A stretch of DNA of 9,765 nucleotides, from NCBI GenBank assembly GCA_020072905.1, contig JAIQGB010000129.1, positions 1-9,765 of the forward strand, read 5' to 3'. The stretch comes from Terriglobia bacterium (lineage in GTDB: Bacteria; Acidobacteriota; Terriglobia; UBA7540). Shown here piece after piece: positions 1 through 5,883 of the stretch. Positions within the stretch are counted from its first letter, which is position 1, and each line of letters begins with the position of its first letter. The position numbers and the translations under genes were made by a program. The notes under the pieces were generated by a model, which was not told the origin of the DNA, did no database searches, and saw only the letters and a program-made list of their open reading frames with translations.

Positions 1-1503
1 AATCCCGGCGGCGACGGCGTTGGAAATCTGCTGCTGGAAGTTTGCATCGGTCAACGCGCCGGAATCCTCGTCGGTGGTGAGACTCCCGACTTCGATTGCC
101 ACCGAGGGTGCATCGATGCTGCGCAACGCGCGGACGGGGGCGGCGGCAGCCTTGTCTGCCGTCACTCCCGGGATCAGCGCGAGTTTCTGTTGCAGGGCTT
201 CGGCGAGGGCGCGGCTGCGCTCCAAGTGCAACAGATAGACCTTCGCCCAGGGGGCGAGGAGCTGGGGCTCCTCGGCCACGGTCTCGGCGCGGGGTTCCGC
301 GGACGGCTGGTAGCTGTACACGACTACGCGCGGCGTGGTGATGCCGAGATTGCCGGCGTGGAAGGAGAGGAACGCCATCGGCCGCGCCAGGTTGGCCGTG
401 ACCTCGCGCTGCTCGAAGGGCGGATTGACATCGCCGACGCGAGTGAGAAGGACGCGATATTTCCGGGTTGCCAGCAGGCTGAGGCGAACGCGCGCCACCA
501 GTTGGCTGACCAGATCCTTCTCCGAGACTCCGTCGCGGTCCCGCGCCCCGGTTTCCCCCCCGCCGTGCGCGGCGTCGAGGACGATGACGGGAAGGGGTGG
601 GCCCGCCTGACCCCCAGGGGAGCCCGGTACCTGCGGCGTCATCGGCGTCTCAGCAGGGGCGGGCGAAGGTTTTCCTGCTATTACAGATGGCGCATCGCCA
701 CCTGGTGCCTGCGGAGGCGCCGCAGGAGGAGGCTTCAGGACGTCCGCGAGCAGAATTCTTCCGCCTTCGGCCAGGGTGGGATAGAAGTTCAACCCGGCGG
801 CGGCCGGGGTCACGATTAGTTTGCCGATTCCGTCCTGGTCGTCAAACTGTAGATCGCTCACATAGGGGTCTTGAAAATGGTACGACGGCTCCAGCGGCTG
901 CACAGGCCGACTGCCGAGGAAGAGGTACCACTTGCCGTTGCTCGCTGCCGTGCGGATGGAGACTTTCTCGCTGAACTGGACGGTCAACCGCGCCCCGTTG
1001 GCGGTGGAGTCCAGCCGCACGCTAAAGGAGACGGGGTGGACATTGCCAATGAAGATGCGATTTGTGCCGACCTCGTACTGGATGTTTTCGTGGGTGAGCA
1101 CGGGAAGCGCCCGGGTGAGAAAATCAACCGGCACCAGCCATTGCCCGCCCGGCTTGCGCACCGGCTGCGCGAGAATCAGGCGCGATGTACCGACGCGGAC
1201 CCGCCGGTCACCGAGATGCAACTCCATCTGAACTTCGCCAAACCAGACCTTGAAGGTATCCCGCCTCTCCCGAACGGCGCCGACTTTTCCGACCGCGTTG
1301 AGGACGGGGATGAGCGGCAGATACTTGGCCTGGTCGATGACCTCCAGAGGGACCACCGTTCGTGTCGAGGGCACGTAGATGATGAAGTTGTTGCTACGCA
1401 GGACCTGGACCGGCCAAAGAACGATCAGGAGCCCTGCCACAATCGCGGGAGCGAGAAGAAGCAGGGGCCGCCGTGGGCGGAGAGTTGTTCGGGAAGGCCT
1501 CAC
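1..1503 (-). CDS. N-acetylmuramoyl-L-alanine amidase (Amidase_3), exported, 3' end outside window
   Basis: Zinc enzyme cutting the amide bond between MurNAc and L-Ala in peptidoglycan, acting in the periplasm. The frame is open for 501 codons from a GTG at 1503 to the window edge. An in-frame TAG nine codons upstream leaves no earlier ATG or GTG. Residues 1-36 form a basic, Leu-rich signal peptide or anchor. Residues about 40-155 resemble the paired beta 'stalk' of copper-amine-oxidase N-terminal-like domains; 156-255 resemble an AMIN wall-binding domain; 256-307 is a Pro/Ala linker. Residues 308-501 are Amidase_3, with expected zinc ligands H313 (DAAHGG), E328 (SEKD), H382 (SFHAG) and catalytic E471 (IEVG) all present. 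The motif reads DAAHGG rather than the commoner D-GHGG. Probably only some 10-20 C-terminal residues are missing. No clear Shine-Dalgarno precedes the GTG. Family is sure; the assignment of the two N-terminal domains is by pattern only. Confidence 0.92.
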   Translation of the reverse strand, partial: MRPSRTTLRPRRPLLLLAPAIVAGLLIVLWPVQVLRSNNFIIYVPSTRTVVPLEVIDQAKYLPLIPVLNAVGKVGAVRERRDTFKVWFGEVQMELHLGDRRVRVGTSRLILAQPVRKPGGQWLVPVDFLTRALPVLTHENIQYEVGTNRIFIGNVHPVSFSVRLDSTANGARLTVQFSEKVSIRTAASNGKWYLFLGSRPVQPLEPSYHFQDPYVSDLQFDDQDGIGKLIVTPAAAGLNFYPTLAEGGRILLADVLKPPPAAPPQAPGGDAPSVIAGKPSPAPAETPMTPQVPGSPGGQAGPPLPVIVLDAAHGGGETGARDRDGVSEKDLVSQLVARVRLSLLATRKYRVLLTRVGDVNPPFEQREVTANLARPMAFLSFHAGNLGITTPRVVVYSYQPSAEPRAETVAEEPQLLAPWAKVYLLHLERSRALAEALQQKLALIPGVTADKAAAAPVRALRSIDAPSVAIEVGSLTTDEDSGALTDANFQQQISNAVAAGI

Positions 1504-1561
1504 GTTTTCGCCGCTCGCCAGGCCGACATGCTACAGACCCGGCGTGCGTTCCGGAATTGTC

Positions 1562-1591
1562 ATTCTATAGCACCCGGAACAGCCTCTGCAA
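1562..1591 (-). promoter_or_regulatory. Possible sigma70-type promoter for the amidase
   Basis: On the minus strand TTGCAG (1591-1586) is followed after 18 nt by TAGAAT (1567-1562); an overlapping TATAGA gives a 16-nt spacing. The predicted start near 1555 would give a leader of about 50 nt before the GTG at 1503. The 217-bp gap from the diguanylate cyclase stop also suggests the amidase has its own promoter. The -35 is weak. Confidence 0.4.
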
Positions 1592-1719
1592 TGAGATCCG
1601 CGCAGCCAGGATGCCGGCGGCCTTCCGAGGGCAAGGGCACGTGGATCGGCGCGGTCCTGCGGCCTCCGGGGGTCATAGCCCAGGTGTCTCGTCCTAAAGG
1701 AATGAGGAGGAGTGACGTT

Positions 1720-2532
1720 TTACCCGGACGCGCGCTTGTGAGCTTCCTTGGCAGCGTACATCTGCTGGTCGGCTGCGATGAGTACCTGATCAACCGTCTG
1801 GCTGGGTGACCATTCCGCGAGGCCGATACTCAGCGAGAGTTCGAATCCCGCCAGGTGGCCTCCTTTGTTCCACTCTTCCACGGATTTCTCCACACGATTA
1901 GCGGCCACCAGGGCGCCCGCGAGCGCGGCGTCGGCGAGGATGACGAGAAACTCGTCGCCGCCAAAGCGCACTACGGCGTCGGAACCGCGAACTGCGCCCT
2001 GCAGCATGGCGGCGATTTCCGCGATGACGAAATCTCCCGTCAAGTGCCCGAAGCGGGTGTTGATGTCCTTGAAGCGATCGGCATCGACCACCATGAAGGT
2101 GAGCGGATTGTCGAGCCGACGGGCGCGGGCCATGAACCGCGCCGCCATATCGTCGAGGGACCGGCGGTTGTAAACCTCCGTCAGCGGGTCGGTGAATGAC
2201 TGCAGCCGGACGAGCTCGTTCTGGATCGATGTCGAAATGACCGCCTCGCGCATGCGGCGCAGTTCCAGGCGGCGCGTGATCATGTAAGTGTTGAACAAGA
2301 TCAGCAGCGCGGCGAGTCCGACGAAGGCTTCGCGGGAAACAATGAGTTCCAAATGGATGCTGCCCTGGTGAAGAATCGCGGCAGGGAAGAGCAGCGCCAG
2401 AAACGCCGTCCCGACCAGGATGCCGGTGCCGGCGACAATCAGCCACATCTGCCAGTCGCGTTTCTCGAGCACGGCAAGCTGCTGGCTGACTCTTGCCACC
2501 ACGCTCTCAGACTGTCCCAAATTGTCGCTCAT
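1720..2532 (-). CDS. Membrane diguanylate cyclase (GGDEF)
   Basis: Makes cyclic di-GMP from two GTP at the inner membrane. From the ATG at 2532 it is 270 aa: a short cytoplasmic helix (1-26), two hydrophobic segments (about 27-50 and 60-80) with a short loop between them, a charged helix (about 80-110) of the kind that couples membrane or dimer signals, then a GGDEF domain (about 115-270). The signature GGDEF is intact at 191-195, and R182-G-S-D185 five residues before it is a complete RxxD inhibitory I-site, so product feedback is expected. A DxxRF-KDIN substrate region is visible upstream. A TTG at 2574 in the same frame would add 14 residues; I prefer the ATG because the added residues look unlike a conserved start, although neither has a strong Shine-Dalgarno. 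No periplasmic sensor domain is present, so the input signal is unclear. Confidence 0.93.
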   Translation of the reverse strand: MSDNLGQSESVVARVSQQLAVLEKRDWQMWLIVAGTGILVGTAFLALLFPAAILHQGSIHLELIVSREAFVGLAALLILFNTYMITRRLELRRMREAVISTSIQNELVRLQSFTDPLTEVYNRRSLDDMAARFMARARRLDNPLTFMVVDADRFKDINTRFGHLTGDFVIAEIAAMLQGAVRGSDAVVRFGGDEFLVILADAALAGALVAANRVEKSVEEWNKGGHLAGFELSLSIGLAEWSPSQTVDQVLIAADQQMYAAKEAHKRASG

Positions 2533-2597
2533 GCGTTCCGAAACTGCCCTCCAACTTCCTGTCGGCCAACTCAAAAACGCAGCCCTGGCTAAGTTCC

Positions 2598-2627
2598 CTT
2601 ATATATCGGCTTGTCGCCTTTTGGCAA
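2598..2627 (-). promoter_or_regulatory. Likely promoter of the diguanylate cyclase
   Basis: On the minus strand TTGCCA (2627-2622, 5 of 6 to consensus) is followed after 18 nt by TATAAG (2603-2598, 5 of 6). An overlapping TATATA gives 16-nt spacing. The predicted start near 2591 would give a leader of about 60 nt to the ATG at 2532. Confidence 0.5.
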
Positions 2628-2679
2628 TGAGTATCATTGCAGAATGCCGGGCCCGCGAGCCAGTCGCTCGTCGCTCCAG

Positions 2680-2723
2680 ATGATAGTCATATATATCATA
2701 TTATACGATATATTACTAGTCAT
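2680..2723. repeat. AT-rich island with direct and inverted repeats (possible operator)
   Basis: This 44-bp stretch is almost entirely A/T in a G+C-rich region. It contains the inverted repeat ATATATC (2691-2697) / GATATAT (2707-2713) around a 9-nt centre, flanked by two direct copies of TAGTCAT (2684-2690 and 2717-2723) whose starts are 33 bp apart, about three helical turns. The first copy is itself part of ATGA-TAG-TCAT (2680-2690), an imperfect palindrome. A perfect TATAAT lies on the minus strand (2705-2700) but has no good -35; TATGAT (2700-2695) with ATGACT 17 nt upstream is a weak alternative. It may be an operator or bending site for the divergent genes. Function is inferred only. 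Confidence 0.4.
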
Positions 2724-2939
2724 GAAGCGGCAACGGGGACACTCTGTGATCGGCCGTGGGGTGTCGCTGGCGCGCATTGGCCCCACGTTCTAGCCCCCCG
2801 GCGACGGACCGAGGACAAAGGGCGTGTTGCACTTTTCAACGCGCCCTTGGCCCCGCCGGCCGGAAGGTGCGCCAGGGGAGGCAGGTGGCGCGAGGTTCTA
2901 ACCACTCGGCACGCCACGGCCAAAAGTGCAGAGCGCCGG
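2724..2939. other. Non-coding intergenic stretch, G+C-rich, with strong hairpins
   Basis: No credible gene is seen here: frames that stay open have no ribosome binding site, no recognisable domain and run into neighbouring promoters. The first 90 bases show nothing I can name. From 2818 on there is a cluster of inverted repeats described in the separate structured-element entry. The kinase promoter begins right after it. Confidence 0.6.
2818..2930 (+). ncRNA. Candidate structured RNA element or small palindromic mobile element
   Basis: Three pairings are seen directly. A 12-bp hairpin has arms 2818-2829 and 2837-2848, with one G-U pair if read as plus-strand RNA, and a 7-nt loop CACTTTT. A second hairpin has stem 2885-2890/2912-2917 (GTGGCG/CGCCAC) continued by 2891-2894/2905-2908 (CGAG/CTCG), with a 3-nt bulge. 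Just after it, AAAAGTGCA (2922-2930) is the exact reverse complement of TGCACTTTT (2828-2836), so it could pair with the whole loop of the first hairpin as a pseudoknot. Read as DNA, the same 9-mers could be terminal inverted repeats of a 103-bp MITE-like element. Strand and transcription are unknown. No known Rfam family is recognised with confidence. Confidence 0.4.
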
Positions 2940-2968
2940 TTGACTTGGATGTCTCTGCTCCTTATGAT
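2940..2968 (+). promoter_or_regulatory. Promoter of the first Ser/Thr kinase gene
   Basis: TTGACT (2940-2945) and TATGAT (2963-2968) each match the sigma70 consensus at 5 of 6 bases and are separated by an ideal 17 nt. Transcription would begin near 2975, only about 20 nt before the ATG at 2995. The -35 lies within an 11-bp box (2939-2949) repeated upstream of the second kinase gene. Confidence 0.65.
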
Positions 2969-2994
2969 GTCTGGGTCAGAGCCTACTCCCTTTC

Positions 2995-3231
2995 ATGATC
3001 GGGCGAACCATTTCCCACTACGCGGTGCTGGACAAATTGGGTGGCGGTGGCATGGGTGTTGTTTACAGGGCCGAAGACACCCGCCTGGGACGCCACGTTG
3101 CCCTGAAATTCCTGCCTGAAGAATACTCCCGCGACCGGCAGGCCGTGGAGCGTTTCCAGCTGGAGGCGCGCGCCGCCTCCGCCCTGAATCATCCCCACAT
3201 CTGCACGATCTACGACATCGATGAGCACGAC
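2995..3231 (+). repeat. Region paralogous to 9529-9765 (kinase gene duplication)
   Basis: The first 79 codons of this kinase match those of the kinase at 9529-9765 without gaps. Most DNA differences are at third positions. Together with the shared upstream box this marks an old duplication within the kinase family rather than a recent copy or assembly repeat. Confidence 0.75.
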
Positions 3232-5199
3232 GGCCAGCACTTCATGGTGATGGAACTGCTGGAAGGGGAGACATTGAAGCACCGCATGGCCGATCGGCCG
3301 ATGAAGACGGATTCCCTCCTCGATATCGCCCTGCAAATCGCCGACGGGCTGGACGCTGCCCACACGCGCGGCATCATTCACCGCGACATCAAACCGGCGA
3401 ACATTTATCTGACTGAGCGCGGCCAGGCCAAGATCCTGGACTTCGGACTCGCCAAGCTGGCCGCTCGTCGCCCCCGGGTGGCCGAGGCCGTGAGCGCGAC
3501 CGCCGCGACCGCGGGGGAGGAGAATCTAACCAGCCCGGGCGCGGCGCTCGGTACCATAGCCTACATGTCGCCGGAGCAGGCGCGTGGGGAAGAGGTCGAT
3601 GCCCGCACGGACCTGTTCTCCTTCGGCGTAGTGCTTTACGAAATGGCGACCGGCCGTCAGGCTTTTTCGGGCGGCACTTCGGCGGTCATCTTCGAAGCGG
3701 TCCTGAACCGGGCGCCCACCCCGCCGGTGCGCCTCAACCCGGAGATGCCCGCCGAACTCGACCGCATCATCCAGAAGGCGATCGAGAAGGACCGTGGGCT
3801 CCGTTACCAGAGCGCCGCAGAAATGCTGGCGGACTTGAAGCGGCTGAAGCGTGACACCGACTCCGGCCGCGCCGCGGCTGCACCGCCGCAGCCGGCGGCG
3901 GGCCTGCAACGGACGGAGAAGGCCGTCGCGGTCCTCTATTTCACGAACCTGAGCGGCGCCAAGGAAGACGAATACTTCCGCGACGGCATCACCGAGGACA
4001 TCATCACCGAGCTTTCGAAGATCAAGGAGCTGCGCGTCTTTCCGTCGTCGGCGGTTTTTGCCTTCCGCGACAAGCCTGTCACGGCGCCACAGATCGGCCA
4101 GCAAATGGACGCGCCTTATGTGCTGAGCGGCAGCTTGCGCCGCGCCGGCAACCGCCTGCGCATCACCGCGCAACTCGTCGAGACGCGGACCGGACACAGC
4201 GCCTGGGGAGAGCGCTACGACCGGCAACTCGAAGACGTCTTCGCCATCCAGGACGAAATCGCGCAGAGCATCGCGCGGGCGCTGGAAGTCGCGCTGAGCG
4301 ACAAGGAAAAGCGCGCCATCGAGAAACTGCCCACGGCGGATGTACGGGCTTACGATTTCTATCTGCGCGGCCGTCAGTTTTTCTATCAACTGCGCCGCAA
4401 CAGCTTCGATTACGCGCGGCAGATGTTCCAGCGGGCCATCGAGATCGACCCTGCTTATGCGCGCGCCTACGCGGGGATCGCCGACTGCTGTTCGTTCCTT
4501 TACATGTATTCGGAATCCACAGAGGCCAACCTGATGGGGGCTGAAGAAGCCAGCCGCAAGGCGCTTGAACTCGACTCCGAGCTTGCCGAGTCCCACGCTT
4601 CGCGCGGCTTGGCGCTGACGCTCAACAAGCGCTATGACGAGGCGGAACAGGAATTCGAGAACGCCATTCGGCTCGACCCCAGACTCTACGAGGGCTATTA
4701 CTTCTACGGGCGCGCTTCGTTCCAGCAGGGCAAGCTCGCCAAGGCGGCGGGATTGTTCGAGCAGGCCACGCGCGTGAAGCCGGATGATTTCCAGGCGCCG
4801 GGCATGGTGGCGCTTGTCTACGAGGGCCTGGGACGCAAAGATGACGCCATCGCCGCCCATCGCAAAGGCCTGGAGCTGATCGAGAAGCACCTGGCGGTGC
4901 ACCCCGACGACGCGCGCGCCATTTACCTGGGGGCCGGCTCACTCCTCCAACTGGGCGAGCCTGAGAAAGGACTCGAGTGGGCTCGCCGCGCGCTCCAAAT
5001 AGACCCCGAAGAGCCTTCCATCCTCTACAACGTCGGCTGCGTGTATGCCCTGCGGGGAGCCATCGAAGAGGCTATCGATTGCATCGAAGCTGCCGTCAAG
5101 TTCGGTTTCGGCCACAAGGAATGGATCCAGAACGATTCTGACCTCGACGCGCTCCGCAGTCATCCCCGCTTCCTGGCCCTGCTTGAGCGCCTGGGGTGA
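2995..5199 (+). CDS. Ser/Thr protein kinase with TolB-like and TPR domains
   Basis: Hanks-type kinase of 734 aa. The kinase domain (about 9-285) is complete: glycine loop LGGGGMG (15-21), ATP-binding K38 in VALK, H129-R130-D131 with KPAN, D149-F-G, and an APE-like SPEQA after a Thr/Ser-containing activation loop that is longer than usual. An Ala/Pro linker leads to a TolB/FlgO-like alpha-beta module (about 308-435; AVAVLYFTNLSG, then DGITEDI). From about 445 to the end there are several TPRs (ARAYAGIADC, LAESHASRG and similar), normally protein-binding. Architectures of this kind are common in acidobacterial signalling. Unusually for such kinases I find no transmembrane helix in the linker, so it is probably cytoplasmic. 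The start matches the usual family start (MIG-T-SHY), though no Shine-Dalgarno is seen. Substrate unknown. It stands alone between its own promoter and the convergent tmRNA gene. Confidence 0.95.
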   Translation: MIGRTISHYAVLDKLGGGGMGVVYRAEDTRLGRHVALKFLPEEYSRDRQAVERFQLEARAASALNHPHICTIYDIDEHDGQHFMVMELLEGETLKHRMADRPMKTDSLLDIALQIADGLDAAHTRGIIHRDIKPANIYLTERGQAKILDFGLAKLAARRPRVAEAVSATAATAGEENLTSPGAALGTIAYMSPEQARGEEVDARTDLFSFGVVLYEMATGRQAFSGGTSAVIFEAVLNRAPTPPVRLNPEMPAELDRIIQKAIEKDRGLRYQSAAEMLADLKRLKRDTDSGRAAAAPPQPAAGLQRTEKAVAVLYFTNLSGAKEDEYFRDGITEDIITELSKIKELRVFPSSAVFAFRDKPVTAPQIGQQMDAPYVLSGSLRRAGNRLRITAQLVETRTGHSAWGERYDRQLEDVFAIQDEIAQSIARALEVALSDKEKRAIEKLPTADVRAYDFYLRGRQFFYQLRRNSFDYARQMFQRAIEIDPAYARAYAGIADCCSFLYMYSESTEANLMGAEEASRKALELDSELAESHASRGLALTLNKRYDEAEQEFENAIRLDPRLYEGYYFYGRASFQQGKLAKAAGLFEQATRVKPDDFQAPGMVALVYEGLGRKDDAIAAHRKGLELIEKHLAVHPDDARAIYLGAGSLLQLGEPEKGLEWARRALQIDPEEPSILYNVGCVYALRGAIEEAIDCIEAAVKFGFGHKEWIQNDSDLDALRSHPRFLALLERLG

Positions 5200-5340
5200 C
5201 CCAGCCGCCTGAGGATCCAGCGCGGGGAATCGAGCCCTGCGGAACGGCCTCGCGGGGACCTCAAGCGGAGAAGGCGGACCGTTGAGGAGATCCGGCGGTG
5301 TCGAGGGAGGATCAATGCCGGGCGGAAGAATGCTAGGAGT
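5200..5340. other. Spacer between convergent kinase and tmRNA genes
   Basis: This 141-bp gap separates the kinase stop (plus) and the tmRNA 3' end (minus). It holds G+C-rich partial inverted repeats, for example CCCTGCG against CGCGGGG near 5234-5257, but no T-run on either strand that would make a convincing intrinsic terminator. Both transcripts may end by Rho or through structure only. Confidence 0.5.
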
Positions 5341-5694
5341 TGGTGGAGGCGGGGGGAGTCGAACCCCCGTCCGAAGAGGCCCACGGTTAGGAGCCTACAT
5401 GCTTAGCCCGTTCGCTTACCGCTTTTGCCGACGGCCCTCAGGAACGAGCAAGAACGAACCGTCCGCTAGCCTCTAAGTCTCGCTCCGAACCCCGAGACAT
5501 CTGGCCCCGAGCCAGCCCGCTGATCGACGCCTCTCTCCGCCCTGCGGGCCTGACGGAGGAGACGGCTACCTAATTAGGCAGCGTAGGCATACTGCGTGTT
5601 GGCAGTTGTCTTTGACCCACGCCGATTACGGGTGGTGTGGACCCCCGGCATGCCTCCTAAGCGCCAGCGCTCCCGTCGAAACCGGGACGCCCCC
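5341..5694 (-). ncRNA. ssrA: tmRNA (transfer-messenger RNA)
   Basis: Rescues ribosomes stalled on broken mRNAs, with SmpB, and tags the product for proteolysis. The 354-nt one-piece form is complete. Its 5' end GGGGGCG (5694-5688) pairs with CGCCTCC before the discriminator A and encoded CCA (5343-5341), with one G-U pair. The 5' part continues with the tRNA-like TTTCGACGGGA motif, and the 3' T-arm is GGGGG-TTCGACT-CCCCC. The tag frame runs from the probable resume codon GCC at 5603 to TAA at 5576-5574 and encodes ANTQYAYAA, so the full tag is A-ANTQYAYAA. The AYAA end differs from the common ALAA but keeps the hydrophobic-AA signal read by ClpXP-type proteases. The exact resume codon is inferred from comparison with the usual alanine start. 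Confidence 0.97.
5574..5603 (-). other. tmRNA proteolysis-tag reading frame (ANTQYAYAA)
   Basis: Nine codons then TAA inside ssrA. A TAG in another frame follows directly (TAATTAG), a stop-rich end often seen in tmRNA tags. The tag ends in Ala-Ala, as needed for degradation. Confidence 0.85.
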
Positions 5695-5706
5695 ACGCTC
5701 CCTTTC

Positions 5707-5735
5707 AGACTACGCTGGGGCGTGGGGGGTGTCAA
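5707..5735 (-). promoter_or_regulatory. Promoter of tmRNA
   Basis: On the minus strand a perfect TTGACA (5735-5730) is followed after exactly 17 nt by TAGTCT (5712-5707). The mature tmRNA 5' end lies 13 nt past the -10, so the primary transcript should carry a leader of a few bases that RNase P removes, as is usual for tmRNA. Confidence 0.75.
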
Positions 5736-5817
5736 GGCAGCCTCGCCACCCCGGCGGGCTGCACTGGAGGGAGCACCATACGCTGCACGCCCCGTCAACG
5801 ACTTCGGAACATGGTGG

Positions 5818-5848
5818 TTGACACGCCCCTACGCGCCTGTACCATAAT
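5818..5848 (+). promoter_or_regulatory. Promoter of the GAF-like/transglycosylase operon
   Basis: A perfect TTGACA (5818-5823) is followed after 19 nt by CATAAT (5843-5848, 5 of 6). An overlapping TACCAT gives 16-nt spacing. The start would be near 5856, giving a leader of about 28 nt to the TTG at 5884. It is divergent from the tmRNA promoter about 80 bp away. Confidence 0.55.
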
Positions 5849-5871
5849 GAGGACGCGACAGGCTCCACCTT

Positions 5872-5877
5872 GAGGTG
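5872..5877 (+). promoter_or_regulatory. Ribosome binding site that decides the start of the GAF-like gene
   Basis: GAGGTG at 5872-5877 is a strong match to the anti-Shine-Dalgarno and sits 6 nt before a TTG at 5884. The earlier in-frame GTG at 5875 is part of this site and cannot easily be the start, so TTG at 5884 is preferred. Confidence 0.65.
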
Positions 5878-5883
5878 TTCCCT

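Noticed and set aside
1560..1793. 77-codon minus-strand frame between the cyclase and the amidase
   Set aside because: It overlaps the end of the cyclase, has no ribosome binding site and no recognisable protein; part of it covers the likely amidase promoter.
190..1809. Long plus-strand open frames (190-819 and 871-1809)
   Set aside because: They are antisense to the amidase, whose four active-site residues and signal peptide are in one minus-strand frame; the plus translations are low-complexity and Arg/Gly-rich.
2885..2917. tRNA-like look of the minus strand (GCCGAGTGGTTAGAACC resembles a tRNA-Ser or tRNA-Leu D-arm)
   Set aside because: No acceptor, anticodon or T-arm can be placed around it at tRNA distances; the segment is better explained by its own bulged hairpin.
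2637..3119. Plus-strand frame spanning the intergenic region
   Set aside because: It crosses the AT-rich island, both hairpins and the kinase promoter and runs into the kinase gene in another frame; composition is not protein-like.
3526..4902. 458-codon open frame on the minus strand
   Set aside because: It is fully antisense to the kinase gene, which has complete motifs in its own frame; the translation is rich in Arg, Val, Leu and Ala with no domain. High G+C makes such shadow frames.
5200..5340. Intrinsic terminator between the kinase and tmRNA
   Set aside because: Partial G+C-rich pairings exist, but no stem is followed by a T-run on either strand.
5574..5798. 74-codon minus-strand frame ending in ANTQYAYAA
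   Set aside because: Only its last nine codons are real, as the tmRNA tag; the upstream part is tmRNA body and promoter.
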